A stretch of DNA of 64,000 nucleotides from Singulisphaera acidiphila DSM 18658 (GTDB taxonomy: Bacteria > Planctomycetota > Planctomycetia > Isosphaerales > Isosphaeraceae), in assembly GCF_000242455.2 (NCBI RefSeq), contig NC_019892.1:1364001-1428000 (forward strand). The letters are read 5' to 3'. The notes under the pieces were generated by a model that had not been told where the DNA came from, searched no databases, and saw only the letters and a program-made list of their open reading frames with translations. This document shows positions 42,933 through 51,127 of the stretch, in pieces; within the stretch, counting starts at the first letter, position 1; the number at the start of each line of letters is the position of its first letter. The position numbers were made by a program, and so were the translations under genes.

Positions 42933-44489
42933 ATGCGTATCGGCAACAGGCTCGGCGGATCGGTCTTATGGTCGATCGTCGTCATGATCTCAGCGCCCTG
43001 GGCCTTGGGAGCGGTCGCGACGGAGCGTGTCGCGCAGGTCCCCCTCGGCGGTAGCCTCTCAGGTCAGTCTGGCGACCGTCAATTCGGTGTGTATGTTCCT
43101 ACGAGTTTTGGTGGTCAGCTCACCCTCGCGACGAACTCAGGGACGATTGGCAAGATCACCGGCCCTGACGGCAAAGAGCGGCGGAACGGGCAGGAAGTGG
43201 GGATGAACCAGCAAGGTTGGTATTCCTTCGAGGTGACCGGGGCGGAGAAGCCCTACCGCGTGGAGACTTCCTTCGTTCAGGTCGGTCAGAGCGACCGCAA
43301 GGTCTGGAACTTCTATTACTGGCCCACCAAGTCGGACGCGATTCACGAGCCCTGGGCCGGTGGCAATGGCCGGGTCGACACGATGCGGGCCTATGGCGAC
43401 GACGAGATGGTCGCCACCCCGGGCGGGTACATTGCCCCTGGACAGGACATTGTCCGCGCGGGCCCCAACGGAATCCTCGAAACACCTGTGGCTGCGGGGG
43501 ACGACTCGACCTGGTTCCCCAACCAGTACGATGACCTCACCTTCCGCGGGGCCGATGGCACGATCTACGCCACCCCTGCCCCGATGCTCAAGTACGACCA
43601 GCTCTTCAACTCCTCGGCGCGAAGCTGGGAAGCGGCGAATAGCCAGAACCATGACATTCAGCGCTGGCCCGGCCACTGCCTCGGCGGTGCCGTCGCGTCG
43701 ATCCTCCTGAGCGAGCCGAACCCCGCTCCCGGATCGGGTCTGACCAAGGACGAACTCAAGGCACTCTGGGCCGAGTTGGGCGAAAACCATCTCAACCATC
43801 AGATTGGTGAATACGCCAACGAGATGCCGGCTGGCCCCCCCCGCCCTGGTTATGACCCGTGCGACAGCTCGACCGCCAAGTTCCACAACATGATCGAGAC
43901 GCACATCCGCGGTAACCGGAAGGCGTTGCTGGCCAACCTCCGCGCCTTTCCTCCGCGCGGCACGGTCAACGAAGTCTGGAATCACGGCGTTGGCAAATAC
44001 ACCGCAACCTATCACGCGATTCCCGGTAAGGGCCCCCGCGCGGTGCGGCTCGAGGTGGCTCTCGAAGGAAACTCGGGGTCAAGCCTCAATGGGCAGGATG
44101 ACAAACCTCGTGTTTGCAATTACGAATACACCTTGGTCTACGGGCTCGACGGCCGAGTCGATCTCAACAACATCGCGGGCAACGACTGGATCTCGGTGGG
44201 TGGTGAAGCGCAGTACGCTCCGCTGAACATCCTCCAGGTGACGCTCACGCGGTGGGCCGGCCATAACCCGTACGTGACCGAAGCCAACGTCAGGTCGCTC
44301 GACCTGTCCAACGGCGGCGGTGTCGGCCGGACCTTCGCGGGAGCTCCCCCGCAGTTCCGCCCGGTCGGCAATTATGAAGCGGGACGTCCCGCGATCGCGT
44401 CGAACCGCGCGGGAGACATCAATTCCGCGAACGGCGACACGAGTAGCCTTCAGCCCCGACGGGGACTCTTCCGGATGTTTGGTCGGTGA
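42933..44489 (+). CDS. Exported protein with transglutaminase-elicitor-like Cys motif
   Basis: A 518-aa secreted protein: signal peptide (LWSIVVMISAPWALGAVATE), a beta-rich N-terminal part (about residues 25-120; VYVPTSFGGQLTLATNSGTI) and a C-terminal domain with SWEAANSQNHDIQRW, then PGHCLGGAVASILL. The single Cys with helix-like flanks is like the catalytic Cys segment of TGase-elicitor-type (M81/GP42-like) enzymes, W.GHC.GWA..SIL, which cross-link proteins. A later WNHGVGKYTATYHA could supply His. The match is motif-level only. GGGAGG five bases upstream fixes the ATG. It stands alone downstream of the Cys/Pro protein, divergent from it. Confidence 0.8.
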   Translation: MRIGNRLGGSVLWSIVVMISAPWALGAVATERVAQVPLGGSLSGQSGDRQFGVYVPTSFGGQLTLATNSGTIGKITGPDGKERRNGQEVGMNQQGWYSFEVTGAEKPYRVETSFVQVGQSDRKVWNFYYWPTKSDAIHEPWAGGNGRVDTMRAYGDDEMVATPGGYIAPGQDIVRAGPNGILETPVAAGDDSTWFPNQYDDLTFRGADGTIYATPAPMLKYDQLFNSSARSWEAANSQNHDIQRWPGHCLGGAVASILLSEPNPAPGSGLTKDELKALWAELGENHLNHQIGEYANEMPAGPPRPGYDPCDSSTAKFHNMIETHIRGNRKALLANLRAFPPRGTVNEVWNHGVGKYTATYHAIPGKGPRAVRLEVALEGNSGSSLNGQDDKPRVCNYEYTLVYGLDGRVDLNNIAGNDWISVGGEAQYAPLNILQVTLTRWAGHNPYVTEANVRSLDLSNGGGVGRTFAGAPPQFRPVGNYEAGRPAIASNRAGDINSANGDTSSLQPRRGLFRMFGR

Positions 44490-44787
44490 GAACGGCCCTG
44501 CCCTCCTCCGTTCTTCTTTGATGTCGCCAGCCCGTCCTCGAGTTGCCCCCCACCGGGCGATCTGAGGGCGGGCCTTCGGTTTTCTGGTGAGGTAAAGTCT
44601 GCGGGCGGACCGCCATCTTTCCGATTTCGTTATTTCCGGCAAGGTCGTTCAAGTTTGGCGCGGCGGCGGGACGATACCATGAGCACGCGGAGAAGTCCGC
44701 CGAGCTTCGCTAGTCAAGGCGATCCTTACGACGGTCCGAATCCCGCAAACCAGAGCCGCTTCCCTAGCTGACGTGGGGGACCCTACG

Positions 44788-45261
44788 ATGTCCCGAGACA
44801 ATGATCTTCAAACCTGGCCGGGCTCTCGATCGACGCGACAACCGTCGCGTTTGATGGTCCCGGTCTTGATTCAAGTGCCTGCGATTCCGTCTTTGACGAG
44901 ATCATCCAAGCGCGTCTCGTTCCGCAACTTCCGACGCCCGGTCGCTCGACGCCGCCGGCTCCGCCGTGAGGTTCGGATGGCGGGCTACACACTATTAATG
45001 GCCAGCCCGTTGCTGCTGGCCTCGTTGCTACTTTGGGGAGGTCGGCCCACCGTTTCGATGGCCTCGGCCCGGCCCCCGGTTGTTGAAGCTCGCGACTGCG
45101 ACGCGAAGGATCTCGCCGCGTCGTCGCGACCGCCCGCAATCTCGATTTCGATCGAGCCGTATGCTCTGACGCCTTACGAGGAGGTTGAGTCTCCGGTCGT
45201 CTTACCGGGCTACCTCTTGCCTGATGACGGTTGCGAGGACACGCACCATGCGGGAAGTTGA
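44788..45261 (+). CDS. Small single-pass membrane protein, first gene of the ATPase module
   Basis: A 157-aa protein. The N-terminal 60 residues are basic (RRPVARRRRLRREVRMAGY), followed by one membrane helix (LLMASPLLLASLLLW) and an outer tail with Cys pairs (EARDCDAKD, DDGCEDTHH). Positive-inside orientation places the tail outside. No known family. It overlaps the next gene (ATG at 45248) by 14 bp, so the two are translationally coupled. The ATG at 44788 is the best start; an ATG at 44773 exists. The context with CpsD-like and ExeA-like ATPases suggests a role in envelope polymer export. Confidence 0.75.
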   Translation: MSRDNDLQTWPGSRSTRQPSRLMVPVLIQVPAIPSLTRSSKRVSFRNFRRPVARRRRLRREVRMAGYTLLMASPLLLASLLLWGGRPTVSMASARPPVVEARDCDAKDLAASSRPPAISISIEPYALTPYEEVESPVVLPGYLLPDDGCEDTHHAGS

Positions 45262-46051
45262 TCAGGCTTTGGCTCGCGCCTATGCCCAGCGGGGGGCCAC
45301 CGACCATTCCGTCGTTCCCCCCGCTCCTCATCTTCCGGCTCGCCCCGTCGAGCCGCCCCTGGCCCCGGGACAATCGGCCGAATACGCCGAGACCGAGGAC
45401 AGTCAGGCCTCCCATCCCGATCTCGTGACGCTCCAGTGGCCTGCCACGATCCGGACCCTGGAGCGGGAGTTCGGCGACCGATTCAACCGGCTTGCTGATG
45501 CTTTGATCGAGGCCCGCGACCGCCAGCATTTGAAGGTGCTTCTCTTCACGAGCTGCCACCGGGCCGAGGGGCGGACGACTCTGATTCTGACTTTGGCACG
45601 TGCCCTGGCCCGACGGTCTGGTAAAACCTTGCTGGTTGACGCCGACCTGACCGGCCCCATGCTTGCCCGCCAACTCGGCCTGCGCCCCAAGGTCGGGCTC
45701 GATGATGTGGTCGAGGATGGCCTCGCTCTCTCTGATGCCCTGGTCGAGGCCCGCGACGACCATCTCACTATCCTGCCGCTCCGCGCACCGGTCGGTCATC
45801 CGCGTGAGTTTCTCGCGAGCCCGGCCTGGTCGTGTGTTCTGGCGCGGTTGCGCCGCGAATATGATCTGGTCCTTCTCGACGGCAGTCCCCTCTTCGCCGG
45901 TTTGAGTGCGACGGTCCTGCACCACTCCGTCGACGCGGCTGTCTTGGTTCATAGCCGGGCCCTGACGGGTGAGCGTGCCTTGCAGCGTGCCCGCCAGGCC
46001 TTGGACACAGGCGGTGTCCCGCTTCTGGGGATCGCCGAGACATTCGTCTGA
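45248..46051 (+). CDS. CpsD/CapB-like ATPase with degenerate Walker A
   Basis: A 267-aa protein of the bacterial tyrosine kinase / ParA-MinD-type superfamily. LLVDADLTGPMLARQLGLRP is the Walker A' region (DAD) and YDLVLLDGSPLFAGL the Walker B. The Walker A loop is TSCHRAEGRTTLIL: the usual GxGK(T/S) is AEGRTT, so the catalytic Lys is Arg109. Proline-rich residues 20-45 precede the fold. No C-terminal Tyr cluster is present (it ends LLGIAETFV). Homologues control polysaccharide chain length and export. Its activity may be regulatory or absent. GAGGAC precedes the ATG. It overlaps the small membrane-protein gene and precedes an ExeA-like gene. Confidence 0.88.
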   Translation: MREVDQALARAYAQRGATDHSVVPPAPHLPARPVEPPLAPGQSAEYAETEDSQASHPDLVTLQWPATIRTLEREFGDRFNRLADALIEARDRQHLKVLLFTSCHRAEGRTTLILTLARALARRSGKTLLVDADLTGPMLARQLGLRPKVGLDDVVEDGLALSDALVEARDDHLTILPLRAPVGHPREFLASPAWSCVLARLRREYDLVLLDGSPLFAGLSATVLHHSVDAAVLVHSRALTGERALQRARQALDTGGVPLLGIAETFV

Positions 46052-46155
46052 CTTACGTTCTTCTCCCTTTGCACTTCTTCGCTCAGGCGGCCGTTGTCGT
46101 CCCAGGGCCGGCGACCCCTGCGATGACTCTCTTCGTAATCGCGGAGGCCTTTTCG

Positions 46156-46959
46156 TTGTACGAGGCGCATTTCGGCCTGAGCGGTCGCCCTTTCGGCGAG
46201 ACGGTGAGTACGTCGGCCTTCGTCTCGTTGCCGAGCCGGGATACGGTCTTACGTCGGATCCGCTACGGACTCGAGCATGGCCAAGGTCCGGCGCTGATCT
46301 TCGGGGCGGCGGGTACCGGGAAGACCATGCTGGCCCGAACCCTGGCCCGCGACCTCGGGGGCACGTCGGCGCACGTCGTCTTTCCCGCGATGCCGGGCGG
46401 AGAATTGCTCGCGCTCCTCGCCGAGGAACTTGGTGCCGGCTCCGCCGAAGACAACACGGTGGCCGGGCCGCTCAAGCGGATCCGCCTCTGGCTGGCGTCG
46501 GCGTCGGCAAGGGGTGAACGCCCCTTACTGATCGTGGACGAAGCGCACTTGATCGACGACCCGACGACGTTCGAGAGTCTTCGGCTCCTGCTTAACTTCG
46601 CGACCAACGGCCCCCCCGACCTTTCCCTCTTACTCGTCGGCGGCCCGGAAATCCTCCTTCGAATACCCCCGGGTCTGGCGGACCGACTCACTGCGCGTTG
46701 CTTGCTGGGCCCGTTGACGGCCAAGGAGTCGGCTGCCTACCTCCTCGGCCGACTCTCCGCCGTCGGGGCCTCGAGCCCCCTCTTCTCTCCCGAGGCGCTG
46801 GACTCGCTCCATCACGCCGCGGACGGTATGCCCCGTCGACTCAACCGCCTGGCCGATCTTGCACTCTTGATCGCCTATGCCGAGGGACAGCCCGGTCCCG
46901 ACTCGCGCGCGGTCTCGATCGCGGCCCGCGAACTCGACTTCGAAGGCCTGGCCGCCTGA
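46156..46959 (+). CDS. ExeA-like AAA ATPase
   Basis: A 267-aa AAA ATPase. YEAHFGLSGRPFGETVST is the typical N-terminus of ExeA/GspA-type ATPases, GAAGTGKTMLARTLA the Walker A, and LLIVDEAHLIDD the Walker B. The rest (LADRLTARCLLGPLT, GMPRRLNRLADLALLIAY) fits the family's lid. GspA/ExeA pairs act on peptidoglycan or on assembly of export machinery. The start is a TTG at 46156 with GGAGG eight bases upstream, which gives the exact family N-terminus; an ATG at 46123 is less supported. Third gene of the module beginning at 44788. Confidence 0.9.
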   Translation: MYEAHFGLSGRPFGETVSTSAFVSLPSRDTVLRRIRYGLEHGQGPALIFGAAGTGKTMLARTLARDLGGTSAHVVFPAMPGGELLALLAEELGAGSAEDNTVAGPLKRIRLWLASASARGERPLLIVDEAHLIDDPTTFESLRLLLNFATNGPPDLSLLLVGGPEILLRIPPGLADRLTARCLLGPLTAKESAAYLLGRLSAVGASSPLFSPEALDSLHHAADGMPRRLNRLADLALLIAYAEGQPGPDSRAVSIAARELDFEGLAA

Positions 46960-47277
46960 AAAAATGAGGCGATGGGATCGTATCCGCGATTCCAAGAAGA
47001 CGAGCGATCCACTCCCGCGCGCCTGGAAGAAATCCTGACAGGCGGACCGCCAGGGGACGATACGCCTTGACCGCGAGTCTTTCTTCCATCAACACTGAGT
47101 CCCTTCCTCGTATTAAATCGGGCAGTCGGCGTGGACGCGCGGTGAGGTCACTCATCATCGCCGTCTTTGGGCGAGGAATTTGCATTATTTCAAGGCATTC
47201 GCGGCATCGATCCGGCTCCATGACGGCCATGGCTCGTCCGGACATCCCCCCCGATGCGTTACCAAGGACGAGCAATC
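46960..47277. other. Intergenic region, 318 bp
   Basis: No gene supported. Separates the ATPase module from the YXWGXW protein. I see no hairpin with a T-run, so a terminator for the module is not evident. Confidence 0.5.
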
Positions 47278-49368
47278 GTGAACGGACATCGAGTTGCAAC
47301 CTGGTTGAGTGCCTTCACTCTGACGCTGGCGACTGTCGGGCCTGTGCCTTCGGTTTTGGCCCAGGGCGATCCCAACGCTCCCCAGGATGTCGCGGGGATG
47401 CAGGTCCTCACGCGCGGACCGGTCCATGAAGCGTTTGCCGAGCCCGTGGTCTTCGATCCGCAGGCGGGGCCGCTCATCCCCAAGGAACCGCCCCCGCAAG
47501 TGGAAGAGCTTCCTCCTGACCAGCAGCCCGAAGGGACCAACGTCCAATGGATTCCAGGTTACTGGAGCTGGGATGACGAACGCAGAGATTACCTCTGGGT
47601 CAGCGGAATCTGGCGCGATGTTCCGCCGGGCCGGCAGTGGGTGCCGGGCTATTGGAATCAGGCCCAGGGAGGCTTTCAGTGGATCGCGGGCGCCTGGGTC
47701 TCCAGCGAACAGACGCAGGTCGAGTACCTGGCGGCACCGCCCCAGAGTCTCGAGGTAGGCCCGAACGGCCCTGCCCCCTCCGCCGACGCCACCTGGGCCC
47801 CGGGGTGTTGGTACTGGCAGGAGACCCGCTACGTCTGGCGGCCAGGGTACTGGGTCCCGTTCCAGCCGCACTGGCTCTGGGTGCCCGCGCACTTCGTGTG
47901 GACCCCCAACGGCTACCTGTACGTCAACGGCTACTGGGACCATCCGCTGGACACGCGAGGCCTCGCCTTTGCCCCGGTCTACTTCCAGCAGCCGATTTAC
48001 AGCCAACCGAATTTCGTCTACACGCCAACCGTCGGGTTGCTCGCGACCGCGCTGGCGTCGAGTCTCTTCGTCCGGCCGGCGTATCAGCAATATTGCTTTG
48101 GCGACTACTACGCCGTGACCAACTTCAACTCGGGCATCTACCCGTGGTATTCGTACCACCAGAGCCGTTACGGGTACGACCCCCTCTTCTCACACTACGC
48201 CGCCGTTCACACACGCCGGGATCCACGCTGGGTCAACGGGCTGCACGAGGAGTATCGCTACCGCCGCGACCATCCCGAAGCCCGTCCTGCGCGGACCTTT
48301 GTTCAGCAGCAGACAATCATTAATAATGTGACGAATGTTAACGTCACGAATGTGAATGTCAAGAATGTCACCAGGGTGCAAAATCTGGTGATCGGGCGGC
48401 CGATTCACCAGATGGCGACCCTTGAAGGTGGGCCCGCCACCAAGCAAGGCGCAGCGGTTCGCCAGAATCTCCGCTTTGAGCGGATCGATGATGCGCGTCG
48501 CAAGGTGATCGCCCAACAGGCCAGCCAGTTGAACCAGTTCCGCCAGCAACGGGTCCGCCAGGAACAGGAATTGGCCCGCCGCCCGCAGGTGGGGCCGCTG
48601 GCCAAGGAGCAGGGCAAGCGGGCGAATAATTTTCCGGATCAGCCGAGACGCGTTGATTTCCCGCGATCGCCGGTTGCTTCCATGCCTTTGAGAGACAGGG
48701 CCCAGCCGGTCCGCGAGGTGCGTGAGGCAACGAAGGCAGCCCGGCAGGAAAATGCCGCCAACGCGGTGCGCGAGGCGATGCAGGCACGTGAGGCCAATGC
48801 GGCGACGAAAGCGGCCCGGCAGGAAAATGCGGCCAACGCCGCTCGTGAAGCCATCCAGGCACGTGAGGCGAATGCGGCGGCCAAGGCGGCTCGGCAGCAG
48901 AGTGCCGCCAACGCGGCTCGTGAAGCCGTCCAGGCCCGCGAGGCCAATCAGGCTCGTGAGGCGATGCAGGCTCGTGAGGCGAATGTCGCGGCCAAAGCGG
49001 CTCGGCAGCAGAATACCGCCAACGCGGCTCGTGAAGCCATCCAGGCACGTGAGGCGAACGCGGCGGCCAAGGCGGCCCGACAGCAGAATGCCGTCAACGC
49101 GGCCCGTGAGGCCAATCAGGCTCGTGAAGCGAATGCGCGGGCCCAACTTCAGCAGGCGCGCCAAGCCCGAGCCGCAACGCCGCCTCCGGTGCCCACGCAG
49201 CCCAATCCGGACCTGAATCGTCGGCCTGGAAATCCCAATCAGTTTCGCCAGCAGCGACACGAGCCCGATCCGAACCAACTGCCTCCTCAGTTTCGCAGAG
49301 CGCCGCAGAACAACGGCCGTCCCAACGAGGCAACCCCCAAGGGCCAAAACAAACGACAGCGTGATTGA
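47278..49368 (+). CDS. YXWGXW-repeat protein with long alanine/arginine coiled coil
   Basis: A 696-aa exported protein: signal peptide (TWLSAFTLTLATVGPVP), then YXWXGXW-type repeats rich in Trp, Tyr and Gly (WIPGYWSWDDERRDYLWVSG, WVPGYWNQAQGGFQWIAGAW, RYVWRPGYWVPFQPHWLW; about residues 80-230), a middle Tyr-rich region, an Asn/Val stretch (NNVTNVNVTNVNVKNVTRV), and about 150 residues of 24-residue Ala/Arg/Glu repeats (AREAIQAREANAAAKAARQQ), predicted coiled coil, ending in Pro/Asn-rich tail. YXWGXW proteins occur in envelope stress or filamentous contexts; the function here is unknown. GTG at 47278 has AAGGA nine bases upstream; an ATG at 47254 lacks one. Confidence 0.85.
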   Translation: MNGHRVATWLSAFTLTLATVGPVPSVLAQGDPNAPQDVAGMQVLTRGPVHEAFAEPVVFDPQAGPLIPKEPPPQVEELPPDQQPEGTNVQWIPGYWSWDDERRDYLWVSGIWRDVPPGRQWVPGYWNQAQGGFQWIAGAWVSSEQTQVEYLAAPPQSLEVGPNGPAPSADATWAPGCWYWQETRYVWRPGYWVPFQPHWLWVPAHFVWTPNGYLYVNGYWDHPLDTRGLAFAPVYFQQPIYSQPNFVYTPTVGLLATALASSLFVRPAYQQYCFGDYYAVTNFNSGIYPWYSYHQSRYGYDPLFSHYAAVHTRRDPRWVNGLHEEYRYRRDHPEARPARTFVQQQTIINNVTNVNVTNVNVKNVTRVQNLVIGRPIHQMATLEGGPATKQGAAVRQNLRFERIDDARRKVIAQQASQLNQFRQQRVRQEQELARRPQVGPLAKEQGKRANNFPDQPRRVDFPRSPVASMPLRDRAQPVREVREATKAARQENAANAVREAMQAREANAATKAARQENAANAAREAIQAREANAAAKAARQQSAANAAREAVQAREANQAREAMQAREANVAAKAARQQNTANAAREAIQAREANAAAKAARQQNAVNAAREANQAREANARAQLQQARQARAATPPPVPTQPNPDLNRRPGNPNQFRQQRHEPDPNQLPPQFRRAPQNNGRPNEATPKGQNKRQRD
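48721..49140. repeat. Tandem 72-bp repeats encoding the coiled coil
   Basis: Roughly five imperfect copies of a 24-codon unit (AREAIQAREANAAAKAARQQNAAN). One shortened copy (near 48930-48975) reads AREANQAREAMQ. Copies differ by a few bases, so recombination can change copy number without shifting the frame. Confidence 0.85.
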
Positions 49369-49524
49369 ACCGGACCGGACCGAAGGGCGCAGGAGTTTGA
49401 GCTAACCTTCTCCTAGGGTCGACGGCGCGAATCTCCTTGCCTCTCGTTCGCCGTTGCCTACCATGATGAGTCGCGATCGGTCGGTTCCGCAACGCTGTCG
49501 GAACCGGCCGATCCTCTCTCCCGG

Positions 49525-50871
49525 ATGAATCACCCCATGGAATTGAAGGCGGCCCCCGAGATGACACCCGACATATCCGAGCCGGCCCTCCACGACGGTG
49601 AGCAGACCAGCGCAATCGCCGAACAACGACTCGCGACGCGGTATGACGAAATTCGCCGTCGCACCACTTCCCTCTGTGCACCGCTCGAAATCGAAGATTA
49701 TGTTGTCCAGTCGATGCCTGACGCCAGCCCGGCGAAATGGCACCTGGCCCACACGAGCTGGTTCTTCGAAACGTTTGTGCTCAAAGCGGCATTCGCCGAC
49801 GAGGCTGTTTCGAAAGATTACGCTTATTTGTTTAATTCTTACTATAATGCCGTTGGTGAACGAACGCCCCGCGCTGAACGCGGGCTGATTTCCCGGCCGA
49901 CCGTTGCGGAGGTCTACCGCTATCGTGAGGCCGTTGATGAGCGGATGAGAGCCTTGCTGGAAAGCGCAGAGGAGCCGCTGCTCCGTCGCCTTGGGGCGAC
50001 GATCGAGCTGGGGTTGAACCATGAGCAGCAGCATCAGGAACTGATCCTGACGGATTTGAAATTCATGTTCGGGCGGAATCCGCTTCGGCCTGCATATCGC
50101 GAGCCGCGCCTGAGCGGAGGAACCGAGGTTCCCCCCGTGCGATGGCTCCGGTTTGCGGAGGGGTTGAGGCAGGTCGGACATGACGGGAATGGATTTGCGT
50201 TCGACAACGAGCTGCCGCGTCACTCGGTCTTCGTCCAGTCGTTTCAACTGGCCGACCGGCTGGTGACGAACGAGGAGTTTCGCGCCTTCGTCGACGACGG
50301 CGGGTACGATAAGCCTCGCTTCTGGCTCTCGGACGGATGGAACGCCCGGAACAGTCACGGCTGGACGGCTCCGCTCTACTGGGAACAGACCGAGGGCCGG
50401 CAGTGGCGGATCATGACCTTGGCTGGCCTCCGCGACCTCGAACCGAACGAGCCGGTCTGCCACGTGAGCTACTACGAGGCCGATGCCTACGCCCGCTGGG
50501 CGGACGCGCGGCTGCCGAGCGAAGCAGAGTGGGAAGTTGCGACCGAGGGGGTCGAGGTTCAGGGGAACTTCCTCGAGGACGAGTACTTTCATCCCCAACC
50601 GCTCGCAGTGGCCAGTGCTGAGGGGAGACTCAGCCAACTCTTCGGGGACGTCTGGGAGTGGACGCGGAGCCCGTACTGCCCCTATCCGGGATACCGTCCT
50701 GCCGCCGGCGCGCTGGGTGAATATAATGGTAAGTTTATGTGTAACCAGATGGTCTTGCGCGGCGGCTCCTGTGTGACGCCGCGCTCGCACATCAGGAGCA
50801 CGTACCGCAACTTTTTCCCCCCCGAGGCACGCTGGCAGTTTTCGGGAATTCGCCTGGCCAACGACGCCTGA
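49525..50871 (+). CDS. egtB: Ergothioneine biosynthesis sulfoxide synthase EgtB
   Basis: A 448-aa non-haem iron enzyme that couples hercynine to a thiol donor with oxygen. The N-terminal DinB-like domain has [12 protein letters not shown] (metal-ligand His) and [14 protein letters not shown] (His166 and His170, the HxxxH pair). The C-terminal FGE-sulfatase fold has [21 protein letters not shown] and [10 protein letters not shown]. The length is typical. Donor type (gamma-glutamyl-cysteine versus cysteine) cannot be told. EgtD, which makes hercynine, is not in this window. Starts at ATG 49525, though ATGs at 49537 and 49561 are possible. Flanked by an Lhr helicase on the same strand, an unrelated unit. 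Confidence 0.93.
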   Translation: MNHPMELKAAPEMTPDISEPALHDGEQTSAIAEQRLATRYDEIRRRTTSLCAPLEIEDYVVQSMPDASPAKWHLAHTSWFFETFVLKAAFADEAVSKDYAYLFNSYYNAVGERTPRAERGLISRPTVAEVYRYREAVDERMRALLESAEEPLLRRLGATIELGLNHEQQHQELILTDLKFMFGRNPLRPAYREPRLSGGTEVPPVRWLRFAEGLRQVGHDGNGFAFDNELPRHSVFVQSFQLADRLVTNEEFRAFVDDGGYDKPRFWLSDGWNARNSHGWTAPLYWEQTEGRQWRIMTLAGLRDLEPNEPVCHVSYYEADAYARWADARLPSEAEWEVATEGVEVQGNFLEDEYFHPQPLAVASAEGRLSQLFGDVWEWTRSPYCPYPGYRPAAGALGEYNGKFMCNQMVLRGGSCVTPRSHIRSTYRNFFPPEARWQFSGIRLANDA

Positions 50872-51127
50872 GGTGAGCGGAGAGCGGATCGCTTTCTTTC
50901 TTTTTGGTCCCCTCATCTGTGAAGGTCGAATGCCCAGACAGGGAGCGATCTGCTCCCTACTCGCCTTTTAAAGTGAGGGAAACGACTTACAAGCACGACA
51001 CTGCCGATTCTGATCTGGTACGATGTCGCCTCGGGTCGAGGTCTGGGCGCTTGGAAAAGCGCAAGGGGCCCCTTGATGCTTTGAGGAGGAGGACACGGGG
51101 TAAGGAGATCGCCTCGGTCCCGCTTGG

